A stretch of DNA of 64,000 bases. Origin: Hydractinia symbiolongicarpus (lineage: Eukaryota > Cnidaria > Hydrozoa > Anthoathecata > Hydractiniidae). A model generated the notes under the pieces. That model saw only the letters and a list, made by a program, of their open reading frames with translations, ran no database searches and was not told the origin of the DNA. Numbering within the stretch: position 1 is the first letter of the stretch; each line of letters starts with the position of its first letter. Positions 63,662 to 64,000 of this stretch are shown one piece after another. The stretch is taken from NCBI RefSeq assembly GCF_029227915.1, contig NC_079884.1, positions 932,001-996,000 of the forward strand, written 5' to 3'. The position numbers and the translations under genes were made by a program.

Positions 63662-64000
63662 CTAAAAAAACAAAAGAAATGAAATTTAAAAGTATAATTC
63701 AATAAGAAATTAAAATGATAAATTTTTTTTCTATTAATTGCATGGTAATCACAATGACACAATAATATACATAAACATCGTGTGTCAGACGCACATTTTT
63801 CGGAAGAATGCTCTCTATTGAAATTACGTGGCTGTAAAGCTCGAAATTATTTTTGTAATCATACAAAGATTTTCCTTAGTGACAAATTGTATCTTTTAGG
63901 GAGCCATTACAATATTTTTCTTATTTCAAGTATAAAAAAAACATTCCGACCAGAAGAATTTTGGTCAAGGCACAAGCTTCTTAAATTAGGTGTATCATTG
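63662..64000. other. NCoR intron to the window edge
   Basis: AT-rich intron sequence upstream of the first visible NCoR exon. I find no further exon; the N-terminal repression region must lie past 64000. Confidence 0.5.

Overview
The window is animal nuclear DNA. It is strongly AT-rich, genes are split by GT..AG introns, and long gene-poor stretches are full of short inverted repeats, microsatellites and non-autonomous transposons. The gene set (UBOX5/RNF37, hexosaminidase D, SMG7, a C2H2 zinc-finger protein, NCoR/SMRT) is general to animals. A decayed copy of a high-copy protein family that I remember mainly from cnidarian genomes, and dispersed repeats of the type 'CCTGGAAACGAGG', suggest a cnidarian, perhaps a hydrozoan. 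That placement is inference.

Layout: 1-6.1 kb holds repeats and no gene. An intronless UBOX5-like E3 ligase gene lies at 6.15-7.68 kb (+). From 7.7 to 15.1 kb there are tandem repeats and hairpins but no gene I can support. A frameshifted family member lies at 15.1-16.6 kb (-). Hexosaminidase D (GH20) occupies 18.38-25.39 kb (+) in 17 recognisable coding exons, one only 15 nt long; two head-to-tail Helitron-like elements sit in one of its introns. SMG7, a nonsense-mediated decay factor, occupies 27.3-41.62 kb (-). I could chain 22 coding exons by matching splice phase, from a likely start codon in the first intron-bounded exon to a C-terminal exon whose exact end is uncertain. Its introns hold a minisatellite of about 125 bp units, a perfect 25 bp hairpin and a hAT-like MITE. 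From 41.7 to 48.4 kb there are MITEs and dispersed repeats. A seven-finger C2H2 protein (five visible exons) lies at 48.46-51.55 kb (+). From 51.6 to 54.4 kb there are MITEs. An NCoR/SMRT-type corepressor runs from 63.66 down to 54.44 kb (-), with its N-terminus beyond the right edge.

The genes do not form a pathway cluster. HEXD and SMG7 are tail to tail, and so are the zinc-finger gene and NCoR. Together they represent ubiquitin ligation, glycan breakdown, mRNA surveillance and transcriptional repression. I see no CRISPR array, no rRNA, no confident functional tRNA and no clearly new multi-gene system. The most unusual items are the tandem Helitron pair, the lineage-specific FGSQEDL repeats in NCoR, the intronic repeat structures of SMG7, and the broken multi-copy gene.
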